Shown one piece after another: positions 48,251-61,100 of a DNA stretch of 64,000 bases. The notes below the pieces were generated by a model. The model saw only the letters and a program-made list of their open reading frames with translations, made no database searches and was not told where the DNA came from. Positions within the stretch are counted from its first letter, which is position 1; each line of letters begins with the position of its first letter. Both the position numbers and the translations under genes were made by a program. This stretch comes from Psococerastis gibbosa. Its lineage: Eukaryota; Arthropoda; Insecta; Psocodea; Psocidae. The DNA lies in NCBI GenBank assembly GCA_963971405.1, contig OZ020491.1, positions 33,841,019 through 33,905,018 of the forward strand. The letters are read 5' to 3'.

Positions 48251-48620
48251 AAAAAAGTATCCAGTAAGTTGAAAAGGGGGAAAAACAGCGTATCTGAATG
48301 GATCATTACTGCCACTGTACCTAGGCTCCATTTTAAGTAAAAAACACGGTTATATAGTAGTAGGTTTTAAGAATTTGAAGATTGCTTAACGCTTAATTAC
48401 TTTAATTTAATTGTTAAATATTTTTATGTTGTAAATCGCTATATTGGAAAATGTAAAAGCCTTCGTTGTTGGATCCGTTTATTCTGTTGGCATATATCAT
48501 TATTTATTTATTTAATATTATTATTAGTTAATGCATAGTTATTGCAATTTTAATCTGTGAGTTGGTATAACGCATGTATATAATATTTTTTTATAATTTT
48601 GTACAACATTATGTTTATTT
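48251..48620. other. Unassigned AT-rich stretch
   Basis: Nothing identified. Confidence 0.35.
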
Positions 48621-49625
48621 GGAATGAAGAGCCCCAGCCAACGCTCTTCATGGTGGCACCCATCCTATAATTATACGGTAGATCTCCAATTGGTGCCTCC
48701 CATATATATTCGCAATGTTTTTGTTTGGTTTTGTTTTGAATGTTACAAATTAATTATAAAACTGGAGCTTAAATGCCTGGTGATGAGTGTGTTTGACGTG
48801 GGTTTTAGGGAGTCTAGATACCCGATACGTTATGACTAGTTTAATAGGTGCACGCAGGATCTTATTTTCTCAATCAAACCGCCCAGCGGTCTTAAAGCAT
48901 AGCCCGTTGTTTGTGCAACTTTGTGTACATCACATCCTACAGCACAGACACTGTAGTTTTTTTGGAATGAAGAGCCCCAGTCAACGCTCTTCATGGTGGC
49001 ACCCATCCAATTATTGTACGGTAGCTCTCCAATTGGTGCCTCCCATATATATTCGCAATGTTTTTGTTTGGTTTTGTTTTGAATGTTACAAATTAATTAT
49101 AAAGCTGAGGTGATGAGTGTGTTTGACGTGGGTTTTAGGGAGTCTAGATACCGGATACGTTATGACTAGTTTAATTGGTGCACGCAGGATCTTATTTTCT
49201 CAATCAAACCGCCCAGCGGTCTTAAAGCATAGCCCGTTTTTTATGCAACTTTGTGTATCACATCCTACAGCACAGACACTGTAGTTTTTTGGAATGAAGA
49301 GCCCCAGCCAACGCTCTTCATGGTGGCACCCATCCTATTATTGTACGGTAGCTCTCCAATTAGTGCCTCCCATATATTCGCAATGTGATTGTTTGGTTTT
49401 GTTTTGAATGTTACAAATTAATTATAAAGCTGGAGCTTAAATGCCTGGCCATGAGTGTGTTTGACGTGGGTTCTAGGGAGTCCAGATACCCGATACGTGG
49501 TGAGTAGTTTAATTGGTGCACGCAGGATCTTATATTCTCAATCAAACCGCCCAGCGGTCTTAAAGCATAGCCCGTTGTTTGTGCAACTTTGTGTATCACA
49601 TCCTACAGCACAGACACTGTAGTTT
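48621..49625 (+). repeat. Three tandem units of about 335 bp
   Basis: Units start at 48621, 48964 and 49291 with GGAATGAAGAGCCCCAG and end CACAGACACTGTAGTTT. They contain AACCGCCCAGCGGTCTTAAA and GTTTGACGTGGGTT. The units differ by small indels and substitutions. Open frames across them are not conserved in length, so non-coding is likely. Confidence 0.92.
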
Positions 49626-50519
49626 CAGGCCATCGCAGTCGATTAACGTTTTTCGTTTTAAACAATGGTCACATATTATGCTGCAAATTTGTTCCATTCG
49701 CAGCAGCATAAATAGGCTTACGGTAGTGTATGTTTTAATATGCCGGTATTATCTAGTTCAAATTTTAACTTTGCTGCTTCTAATACGACTACTTGAGACC
49801 TCCCAATGCTTTTCTATGTTGTTTTTGTTTAAAATGAGTTATCATGTGTGTGACCTTGAGATTTGTTTCAAAATGGCCATTGCCAAAGTTGCTCGTTATT
49901 ATTTGTCAGCCATTTGCTTTCATGCAGACATAATGAGGTGCACTTACAACATCAACAGCCATTCAGCCGGCAATGAACCTTTGTTGCTGCTGAAAATTGT
50001 GCAAATAAGAGAATGGCTTCTTTGCTTTTAGAGGTCTCAATCTGAACCGGTTCTATTAAAAATAGCTGTTTCTGCTGCGTGATCGATGAGAGAACATTTT
50101 TACTTTCACTTATATTTGAAGTATAGTGAAAGTATTGCTTTAGCCAAGGCCATCCCATTAGTATCCAAGTTACTATACCTAGTCTAGCCATACCGTATGA
50201 TCTGTTACAAATGTTAGTAAACTCCACTGCATTCCAAAAAGTGTTAATTTGATTTTTTTTGACGATACTGATGTTTAACATTGCCTTTGTTATTATTCTC
50301 TGAAAATCCAAATAAATGCGGGAACTGCAGAGGACAGGGCAGCGGTAATAGCCCCCTATAGGGTGTGGCCCCACCAAAACTGCGATCTTCTAGCTTATGC
50401 TGCCCGTAGTTGGTTCGCGTAAATAATGTATATATAATGGATGAGAATTGAGGACAAACCAAAATGTGCCGACCTCGCTCATCTCGCCCCCCCCCTCACA
50501 ATTATAAAAGCTATGGAAA
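49626..50519. other. Unassigned region
   Basis: Overlapping frames on both strands, none with family features. Confidence 0.3.
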
Positions 50520-50945
50520 AACGTATTTGACGAAAGCCAATGAGGAAATGTTCACTGTTGAAGCATCTTTGAATAAACAAATTGACATGTTCTACGCAAA
50601 ATCATATCGTGTAGCAAACCCAAAAAAAAAAAATGTCCGAAGGTTCTGCGTGGCCACCATCCTTCTTCAGTGATGGTCTGGTGGCAAGGGATGTCTGAGC
50701 TCCATTTCAACGAAAAAGGGGTGAAGACGGGTTCTTGAGCGTCATGTGAAAGCTCTGACCCAGACCATGTTTCATCGTCAACAGTGGGTTTTCCAGCAAG
50801 ATTGCCCCTGGCCACAAAGCCAAAACACCACACAAGAGGGCTACAGCTCAATGTCCTTCAGTTATCAATTATCAAGGCAGACGAATAGCCCTCTAGTAGC
50901 CCCCCCCCCTCCCCGCGCAGACCTTAACCCATTGGATTATTAAAT
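50520..50945 (+). pseudogene. mariner-type transposase remnant
   Basis: In order over shifting frames: FTVEASLNKQIDMFYAKSYR, then MVWWQGMSELHFNEKGVKTG, then ALTQTMFHRQQWVFQQDCP (catalytic Asp), and finally DLNPLDY. These are the central and C-terminal blocks of a mariner/Tc1 transposase. An A-run and a C-run interrupt it, and at least two frame changes are needed to follow it. No TIRs were identified. Confidence 0.75.
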
Positions 50946-52049
50946 ATGCTCCGTTTTAGAGGCCATGGCCTGCTCTCAGCGACACAGTAATTTATTTCGA
51001 TGCTCTCAAGAAGTGCCCTCAAGAAACAGCGGGGGGGGGGGGCATTTCGAATAGACTTTATTTAATTTTATTGCTGAAGAGTTAAACAGTGAATTATATC
51101 ATTCTGATAATTGCCATTGGCATATTTTTCCTTCAACAAAAAAAATACATAATTTTATAGTGTATAATAAAACATAGGCCTACAGCTAGACTAGGTAGGT
51201 ATTGGAGTGAACTTTTTTAGTTTAAAACAAAATTTTAAAACAAATATCCGAATTCATAAGTATAATTCAAGTAGAACAGGCTACATCTACATTATTTCAA
51301 TTCATAAAAATATTGAGCTAGTAGAGCATTGAGCATTGGTTTTAGGGGGGAAAAAATGCATAATTTCAATCATTTCCTTGCGCCACTAGCTCTTGCTCAT
51401 TGTCCGGAAGCAAATCGAATTTGTTGCGAGTATGAACGAAAGTATGTGCAAGAACACATGGGTTAGTATGAAGGTGGTCTGAAAAATTTTCGGCAGCAGC
51501 ATAAAGATGGCAGCTGTCGACTGTCGACTGAGGGAGTAGAATTGCTACTGGCGCTCCCCAAAATTTCATCAATTTCGGAAGCGACAAGTTCTTATTTTAC
51601 AAGCGTTTGAGTAAGTCGATATATGCGTGTTATTTTATTAGCATGTGATAAATCTCAATCTCTCAACAGCTGAAAAAATTAATGGCACCAACTGAGGAAC
51701 AAAGCTGGCAATCGAGATCATGATGTGATCAGCAAGTTCTCCAATAGCGATTTAACAAGCATTTTCCGACACAATTTTCATCATTATTTTCTCATCTGTT
51801 TCACATTGGAATTTCGACTTTGGCATCTTTAACTCGTTCTTCTCGGTCGCCGCAGAGGACCACCCAATTTCTCGATAAATGTAAAAACCTTTTAAAACTG
51901 TAAAACCGGTAAAAGTGGCATAAACATTAAAATGAGAAGAGGCTACTAAAATAATTTTGGACACTAAAGGGTTTTCATATAAAGAGCAGCTTGATTGTAG
52001 CCTATTCAGTTCTCCTGCCTTTATGAAGGCCGCTTTATTTTTGAATGTC
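50946..52049. other. Unassigned region
   Basis: A G-tract of about 13 at 51029. Otherwise nothing identified. Confidence 0.3.
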
Positions 52050-54371
52050 GGGGCCTTAAAGCAGTAAGGTTGGTGGGAAACTTAACTGGGAAATCCTTAC
52101 TGACCCCATATCATGCCTTGCACAGTTCATGTTATGTCTGTCGTTGCACATACTCTATGTCTAACCAGCAGTGCATGCTGCCTGAGGATGCGCCAGCTAT
52201 AAAAACTACGCTCTTCATTCTCAATGTGCTGAATCTTAGGTCCCTTACAAGCTACTGTACTATTAATGATAGGATTCAGCTCAGTAACGACTTAATTCAA
52301 CGGCGGCCTTCGTGCGATACAGCCCCCGATCTACACCAGTTGCAGATCAACTTCCTATGGTGCCGAGTAGAATTCATAAAACGCGCTTTTAGAAGAGGAA
52401 TCTTCGCACCCTGAACTCCGGCAGCTTAAAAACTCTTCAAACGTTAAGTCGATCCTTGAGATCTGTGATGAATATATGAGACAACTACATGAAGGCATTC
52501 ACATGGTTATCGGACAATTCATCTTCGATCTCAAGCAACGACTTAATCGCTTGTGTTCAAATTCAGTACGTAATGCGGTGAGCTACTGTAGTTTCATATT
52601 AGAATTCGCCTAAACACCAGTGACCTGGCCAGTGCCTATACATAGCCATTGGGCAGCACAGCGGCGATAGGAACTGACAATTAGGTGTAAGAGTTGTATA
52701 GCGGACCAATAACGGTAGCGGAGTCCAAGGAAAGCAAGCTTTGGTGTTCAGAACACATCCAGAGGGCACCCCACACGGAGGAGCTAAGTAGGCGCTCTGG
52801 ATTAAAAAGGTCCTGTGGGCGCTGTTGTTGGGAAAAACCCATGCTTCAATAGCAGTACAGTATGACCTGAGGCAGCTGGGAAACGTCTCTACTTCTCACT
52901 TCACTCCACTTCACTTCACTTCACTAAGGGCCCAACCACATCACAATGTCGAAAAATCTTGTCCTCTTCTTTCTTCCTGTCTTCATAAAATCATAATTTC
53001 ACTTCACCAAAGACCTATTGTAAGCCTAAGCACTTCACGATGTTTTCAATTTCACAGTCACTTAACCTAGCCCTAGACTCTCCGACACCCAGCTGCCTCA
53101 GAACGTTTAAGTGAAGTGAAGTGCGCCCACTTTGACTTCCACATCCAGTAGTCCTAGCATGACTATACAACATTAATTTAGCACCTTTGTCACAAGAGCT
53201 ATCAAAAGATGCATATAAAACAGGTGGTTACGTATTTGGGAGGATTGCTGTTAACGCAGAACAGGAGAAGTAACAAGGAGGTAAAAAGCAGGATGGATGA
53301 CTTAGCATTTAATAGAAGATAAAGATCCTAGGCTCAAGACGTTGTGACGGACCGGGTGGAGAATAAGAAATGGGTCCGGGGTGACCCCCTCACAAAGGGA
53401 AGAGGAAGAAAAATAAATAAATAAAGATGCTAAAATCAGGAAACATAACTCTTGCAACTCGGATGGTACATTGCTTGGTGGTAGAGAGAACCGTTGGCGA
53501 TGCGGTGCTAAGGTAAAATGATGAATATCACGGGAGCTGGGCTCACCAATGATGAAGTGATTTAGCGTAAAGGACGTAGGCTAGAGAGAAGGAAAGAGGG
53601 AAAAAAGCTCAAAAAATGCCTGGATTGCCATGGGAAGATAGATGGGACATACGCCCTCTCACACTATACAGTGATGTTTATAACGCTATGGAGGGATTGA
53701 CGAAAAGGAGGGACGAAAAGAATGGCAGAAGGCTGAACACGTTGTTGCATACCTGAAGAAGAATTATCCAAGTTACTAAATGAATATGGTAGGTCATGCC
53801 AGGGCTGCAGACCTTAATAGCTCCTCTGTCTGGCGTTCTCTAGGTGAACCGTCCATCCAAAATGCATGCATTCATTGTGCTCAGCCACGATCGTTAGTTC
53901 GCTATACAACTCTACACTAGACTGGCTTATTCTAATAATCCACTCCAAATACCCAGTCGTATGCCAAACTGAAGTTAAACTAGCCTTTGAAGGACTTATA
54001 GGCTAGCTGTCGTTCATTTTGCAAAGCAATCTTCTGAAAAACACATTAGATGATCTCCCCAGCCCCTTAAGAAGATGACCTTACCTAGCATACAACGCAG
54101 AGTGTACGCAGCAGCAACCGAGAAACCAAGTAGCTACTGACGCTATCGAGCCTTATAACCAATAGACTGTAGCTCTGGGCGCCTAAGATATAGCAAACTG
54201 AGAATGGCAGCGTTGCTTTTAAAGCTGCTACATCCTTAACGGCGGCATGTAATGCAGGTTAGACACATAATATGTGCATGCAACACACATAGCATGCTCT
54301 GTGCAAGGCGTGTTGTAGGATCAGCAGGTATTCCCATGCCAAGATTCCTACCAATCTGGATGCTTCGGCCC
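52050..54371 (-). mobile_element. Long-TIR DNA element, copy 3 (older, inverted)
   Basis: The left end GGGGCCTTAAAGC...GCCTTGCACAG is an inverted match to 54250-54370 (CTGTGCAAGGC...CGGCC). Across the interior it aligns, on the minus strand, with copies 1 and 2, with many substitutions and indels. Its right end runs into a poly-C tract at 54369. Confidence 0.65.
53340..53430 (+). other. Possible short insertion in copy 3
   Basis: GACGGACCGGGTGGAG...CCCCCTCACAAAGGGAAGAG, ending in an AATAAATAAATAAAG tail, has no counterpart seen in copies 1 and 2. It may be a SINE 3' part. Confidence 0.25.
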
Positions 54372-54918
54372 CCCCCCCCCCCCAAAGCGCCACCTTCATA
54401 AAAGCTTCAGGAGAAAAGAGACAATCAAGCTGCGAAAAAGGACAGGGCTAAAATCAAATTCATCCTCCGATCAAGCAGCAGTGACTATCATCATATTTTA
54501 AATGTTGGGTAGGCTGAAAATATTAAAAACTGTTAAAATAGACATATTTTCAAAAGTTAAAACTGTTGTTTCTGGCTAACTACAGTAGCTGTGCTGCGCA
54601 AAGAATAAATATTAAAAACATAAATTAAAATTTTTTAATAGGTAAAAAAACAGTTGGGTTTGCTGAAAAAAGGCAATTTTTAAAAATTAAAACTGTTGCA
54701 CAGGCCCCAATTTCTTTCGGTAGGCCTTTAGGGCATAAGATTAAAAACGTTATATTATATGCGTTATACCAACTCATTGCCAACTACTAGTTTGAATGCG
54801 ATTTGTTTTAATTGAATTACAGTGGGTACTCCGTATACCCATCAATGATGGAAGGGTGACAGTGGCAATATTGATCTATTCAGAGGCATTAGAAAAATAA
54901 AGATAAAAAATTACATAC
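54372..54918. other. Unassigned region downstream of the poly-Q gene's last modelled exon
   Basis: No further exon was recognised. The final donor at 54918 is phase 1, so at least one more exon should lie left of here. Confidence 0.3.
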
Positions 54919-55128
54919 CCAGCCGTTGAGGTGGGCGCCTACTTCGGACTGGGGGGAGAACCGAAACTGGCAGGCCTTGCACGACGACGTACACGTCCTG
55001 CCACCATTCCCAACCGTCGTGGTCAACCAGCAACTCCAGCTCAGTGCGGCGGATCCGGGGGAAGGGCACGGGGGACGACGCGGGGGATGAATGTGGGGAA
55101 GGGCTCCTGTTGACCAGGGCTGGATCTG

Positions 55129-55174
<46 letters not shown>

Positions 55175-58100
55175 TTGTTGCTGTTGTTGTTGTTGCTGTT
55201 GTTGTTGTTGTTGTTGTTGCTCCTCCTCCTCCTCCTCCACCTCCTCAATCTGCTGCTGCTCATCCTCCTCCTCCTCCTCCTCCTCCATCTGCACACTAAA
55301 ACAGGGAAAATAGCAGAATTATTACAGGCGCACAATATAATTATAAAGGCTTTCACTGCCGTAGTCAGATGATTAAGTAACAGAAGCCGGGTGTGAACAT
55401 ACAAACCGCGGTCGAAATATTCAGAGACACCACGTAGACTTCTCGATATTATTGTATCTTGGAGGCTTCGTAGCAACGTTGAGAAGTTAAACAATAAAAA
55501 ATATCAACTGGATCCGGTCGTCGGTCTCGTGAACAAAGCTAATCACGGCTAGTCATCGCAACAAAAGAATTATTGTCATAAAAATTTAAATTTTCACCTT
55601 GATGATTTTCCTTTATTACAAATTTATGTTTCTTCGCTCGAATGAATATTTGGATGTGTAAGTTCAATGTAGGGGAGTTGGGACATTCGCTCACGCCAAA
55701 AATGTGGGGCAACCGGTATCGTCGTCAACAAATTGCTGTTCATAGCAGACGTGCAGGGGAAATTAAAAAAAAAAAAAAAAAAAATAGTCCTGCATAGAAC
55801 TCTAGGTGAACTGTAAGTTACATAGAATATTTTTCAGTACTTACACAGGCCTCAACGCCTGTATTCCAGACCCTGAGGGCACACCTGCGGGTAAGGCAGG
55901 GGGCAGCCGTCGGGCATACGCTGTCCCAGGGGACATGGGTCGCGGTGGGGCCTCTGGTGGGGTCACTAGGGCCTCTGGTGCCTCCTCGGGCTCTTCCCTG
56001 ATGGGAGACAATCTCGGCCTGAAATAAAGAAAACGAATAAGTGACAACAATGTCAGATTCAGTACATCATGCCGAATTTCTTCAAATCAAATTAGTCACT
56101 TAACAAGCAGAGGTTTCGAAGAGAAGACATTTTGTGTAGTAATGGCAAAAGGCTACGATACTTCCAAACGTTTGGTCTACGCATCTTCGGTGGCATGGCT
56201 CTGCGTTGACTTGGAAGGTTGCAGGTGTCTCAGAGACTCATTTTTAAGTTGCTGTCAGAAAGTAAAATGTTCTTCAGGCAAAACAAATAAAGATTTATTC
56301 CTTTTAATATAACAACCACCTCCCTTCAGCAACCACCCTGCACTCAATCCTATTCCTCTGATAACAAACACTGAAGCCAGTGCAGGAAAGACGAGGGCGA
56401 AGCTAATAAAAAGGCCAATTCTACGCAGTCTACCCAGGTCCATCAGTGTTGCGTCGTTCAGGACCACGGCCATGACTAATTCGCTGTACACACCTTAACC
56501 GCATTGGAGTCCTGCGACCTATGTGGACACCGTCAAATGGACGCATAACATCTCACGTCGTGCCCGGCGATCGACCACACACCAACAAATGAAGGCGAGT
56601 TGTAAAAAATCGCACGTCGCTACTGGTCAGCGCGTCACCAAATTTGATCGGTTGGCTGCTAACATTTTCCTATGCGAAAGAGGTCAATTAAAAAAGTCTG
56701 TGACACTTACAATGCCGCTATGGCCGGCCATTTCCGGGCGGTTTCCACCCCATGAAGGGGCCGCATCGTTGGCCCCATCATCTCCATGAGCCACAGAAGG
56801 AAGATTGGATGGGAATCATCAGATCTAGAAAAAAATTGAACAAGTGAATTAAAACTACTGTATATTCCCCTTTTGTCTAGCACCTAAATCTAAAAAAATG
56901 TGCTTTGACAGTTGAATTGTGTGAGGGAGTCGTAAATTAGTAACTTTCTGCATATGCACAATATATGTACATATTTATTTTGAACAAGTGGATCAGACGA
57001 ATCAGACCGTGTTCGCTCGTCCTCTCGTCTAGCACACGGTGAGCTTTAATGAAATGTATATCCTCCATGATTATCCTTATAGGTATCTACAATATAAAGG
57101 GTTCAATTGCCACTTACACAATTTTTAGAACCGTAAAATCTATTTAGAGCCCTACTTGTGACCATATGACTGAAGTGAATGGATTTTATTTTATTTTTCT
57201 GTTCATTAACGTAAATAAATTACTTCATTGCTTCTGTGAAATGTTAAGTTAAGTAAACTTACGGTGAGGCCGGGGGCGTGCTGACGGATGCCAGGGGCAA
57301 ACTGAACGAATAAAAATGTAAAATTCATTAAAATTACTTGATTTTCTTGTCTTTCATACATACATTATAATTATGTGTATTTAAAAAAAAACACTCAATG
57401 AATTGTAAGTTCACTAGACCCATGCACCGTCAGGGTCGAAGCTTCCATTTTGCTTTTGTTGGGTTCTAAGCACTGGCATAATAACTTAACAATCTCTAAT
57501 GCTCATCTAACCCTTCAAATAGTTTCAAAAGTCAGTTTAAAAAGCAATAATGACACTTGTTTGTTTCCATGTTCTTTCAAATTATCAAAGTGGCGGCTTT
57601 GTTGACGCTTATTGTTCCAAGTATTTAAATCCCGCCAAAACTCAAAACCACTTTTTTGGTTCCTGTGACCTCAAAACGTGTGAAGCCACTGAAATCTCGA
57701 AATTGAAAATTTTACTCCATCACAAAACATTCCTTGTGCTACGTATAAATAGGAAAGCAAAAATCATTTTTCTGATGAATATTCTTATCTGCGTGCTTTC
57801 TAACTTCAAATACTAAATTTACCTGGGACATTGATGTTTGACCACCATGCATTTGACAGTGTTAATGTTTGCTTTCCTATTTATAGGTAAGTAGGCCTAT
57901 AAAGAAAGCTTTTTCGAAATGTTCTATTCCGAGATTTCAACGGATTTGAAGGTTTAGGGGTCCCATCCAGGAACCCCAAAAAGTGGTTTTTACAAAACGT
58001 CAGTCGGTCTGTTTGTTCGTCGATTTTTGGGCAAATTACACGGTGGATTTGAATAAAATTTGACCTGTAGGTTCACAAAATTAGTACCTCGCGAATATAT

Positions 58101-61100
58101 TTTTTTATTTTTTAAAACTCAATTTTACATAGATACATTTTAGTTATTAGTATAATTTAATACTGAATTTTGAGACTTTTTACCTTCAACAACCTAAAAA
58201 ATATGACTAAAAAAATTATTTCTCAACACCGGCTCAAAACTTTCTTTCCAACTTCACGTATGTTATAAGGGTTAAATAGAGTAAAAAAACGCAACAAGTT
58301 TCTTTCCTAATCAAAGTTTTGGTGTTATAGCCTATTTTGCTGTACTTACCGTTCACCATCAGGGCTATCGCCCTCATCATGTGGTGAGCTGGGCGCCGGT
58401 GGCGAGGTGGGCGCCGGTGGCGAGGTGGGCGCCGGTGGCGAGGTGGGCGCCGGTGGCGAGGTGGGCGCCGGTGCCGAGGTGGGCGCCGGTGCCGAGGTGG
58501 GCGCCGGTGGTGAGCTGGGCGCCGGTGGCGATGTGGTCGCTGGTGGGCTCGCGGGCTGCGGGGGTGCCGTGCCCGGGCAAAAACTTAAAAAAAATCCATA
58601 TCTTAGTTATTATTAGTTTTAGAGGGATAGAAAAACATATGACTGAAAGCCTTCAATTTTATCTACGATAGTGGTAATCAACACTTTGGGCGACAAATCG
58701 AAGATTTCAAGATGGCAACCAGTCAAAGTGATAATGATGTGACACATGCACATATAAGCTCATTCGTCTACAAAGGGCTGTAAAGGGAGGAACCAGACTG
58801 CGCTGAATTAATTCAACAGTTAGAAGCGGGATCGGTGCTTTTAAGAAATCTCCCTCGGCCTTTACACCTGCTCGGCCAGAGCCAAAATGTATTTAAAAAA
58901 AAGATTGACAGTTCATACCCTGCCAGTATAACAGTGTTGTAGGCTATTATAGTCATCTTCCCGTTGTAGACCTTGCAATCGTTCTATCGATCAATTCTCT
59001 GCATTGGGGTAGGGAATGTCGAGGCAACCAAACATGAGGCTAAGACAATTATTTACCATGGGACTACTCATATTATCCATCTTGGTACCTATACTTTTTG
59101 ATAAATAGGCCTAGGAAAGAATGTACTCATATCGTACCGGTTGTTTTTTCATTTTATTTCAGAATGTTGTAATTTAATTTGAAAAACATTATATACAGTA
59201 TATGGGTAGATAGAGGCATTAAAAAAAAATAGATATTTCTGTTAAATTATACAATACAGGTAATCAACTAGTAATTGACAAGAAAGTACTTAAAATAAAA
59301 TCGTCAAAATATCGTTAAAATCAGGTAGTTGTGTCATTGTGATTGTGCTAGTGCCTCTGTGATAGTGTAGAAAGCTTTCTCCACTTGATGGTTTCTAAGC
59401 AATTTAGGGAAGTTAGAAGCATTTCTCGCCGCTCTCAGTTCAATCGGGATTTTTCTAAGGTAGGCGAAATCTTGTAGTATAGCATCCAGTCGCTCACACT
59501 TGGCTGTGCGTGGTGCTGGTCTTGCAAGGTCTCCCCGTTGCCTCGTGCTGTAGGTGTGGTACTAAACTATTTAAAATGGCGATTGAAGAGAATACCGGGA
59601 GAAAAATGAACATTTAGTTGTGCTACCCTTTTTAAGAGTTACAAAATATGGGTATACCTGTACACTGCCCCCAAGACATACTAAAAAATCAGAGTTAGGC
59701 TACACCAGGTTTTGCAAATTTAATGTCGACTTTGACTGGCCCATACCGTACATTAATAAAGTACATTTTTATTTACTTGCATAGCAACTTGAATATTATA
59801 AAATTTGGTAGAATTTGCCGTCTTCTCTTGCAACTACGAGGCTCCCTGGCTTTCTTTCAAAAGTAGAAACAGTCACATATCAAAATATCTCTGCGAACTG
59901 TAAGCATTATAGCCTACTTCACTGCACCTACCTTTTGGCAGCAGGGCCATCGCCACTATCCGTCGTCATAGGCCGCTTCTTTGCCGTGGCCTTCGCTGTG
60001 GCGGGCGCCATGCCTGAGGGCTTACTCGAAGCCGTCGTGGGCCTTTGTCCCTTTGGCCTTTGCCGCCTCACAGGTGGAGGAGGGGCTACTCCCCTGGAGT
60101 AGGGGGTTGGACGCCTAAAACACAATGTACCTACATTTCAGCAATTTTTTTTTTAAATGAACATGAAAAGTTAACCATAACAGGGAACTAGATCATTCAC
60201 TCGTATCATATTTAAACGTCTGTAACAACGGGGTTCCATTAAAATCAACATTTAAATTTCATAATTTTTACATTCCAATTCCAGTTTTGCGCAAAGTTCA
60301 ATTTCTCTTAAATTATCGATCGTTGCGCGATAAATAAAATGTCATCAACTACAAGATAATGCAATATATTCCTTAGCGCTTTCATATGGTACATTATGCT
60401 GTCGTCACTAACTCCGAGTTATGGGGGTTAAAATGCTGAAATATTTTTATCGCGCAATGTATATATGTATGTAGAAGCTAAAAGCTAATCCACTGGAAGT
60501 TATGTTTCCGTCGTAAAATTGCCTTTGTTTAAGAACTCGCAGTACGCAGTAGCAGAAAGAGAGAAATAAAACCTAGCCTATAGCTACTATTCATGGCCAA
60601 AAAAGGTAATATAAACAGAAGGACATATGACACAAATGAGGAATAGCTGAATGAAAGCTGTCATTTTGTGTGGCTACTGTAGAAATAAATGTATTTCTGT
60701 TCAATTATACAAACAAGGAAGTATAAATTTCTGTTAGCTTAAAGTTAGTACCTACGGGCAACGAACGCTAAAAAACGGTGTAGAGGGAATTGTTTGCAAC
60801 ACAATTTTTGACTTCGTAACTTTGTTTAGTTAGGAGGTGAACATATCAACAGTCCTCACCCGGAGCCCTTGAGCCGGGGGCCGCCTTTTTGCCAAATGCA
60901 CGAACATGGTCATAGCAACAGATGTACGTTTGTATTATGATGACCATCCAGTACTCACTATCGGTTTGTATGTATAACGGCGTATATGTTGTCCAATACG
61001 TATTAAACCTCTTAACAATAGGATTGGCTTAACTTTAGATCAAACAGTAAAGTAATATAAATAAATTATTGAAGGGAATTTAATGCTCTACTGAATATAA

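Noticed and set aside
48621-49625. CRISPR-like array
   Set aside because: Units are about 335 bp and near-identical throughout, with no short repeat/unique spacer pattern, in an intron-bearing animal sequence.
55044-55372. Plus-strand poly-Cys and poly-Leu frames across the CTG repeat
   Set aside because: Shadow frames of the minus-strand CAG/CAA glutamine repeat; splice sites support the minus strand.
58381-58671. Plus-strand frames over the 18-bp repeat (WAPVAR or GAGGEV repeats)
   Set aside because: An 18-bp period keeps all frames open; acceptor, donor and phase fit the minus-strand SPPAPT frame.
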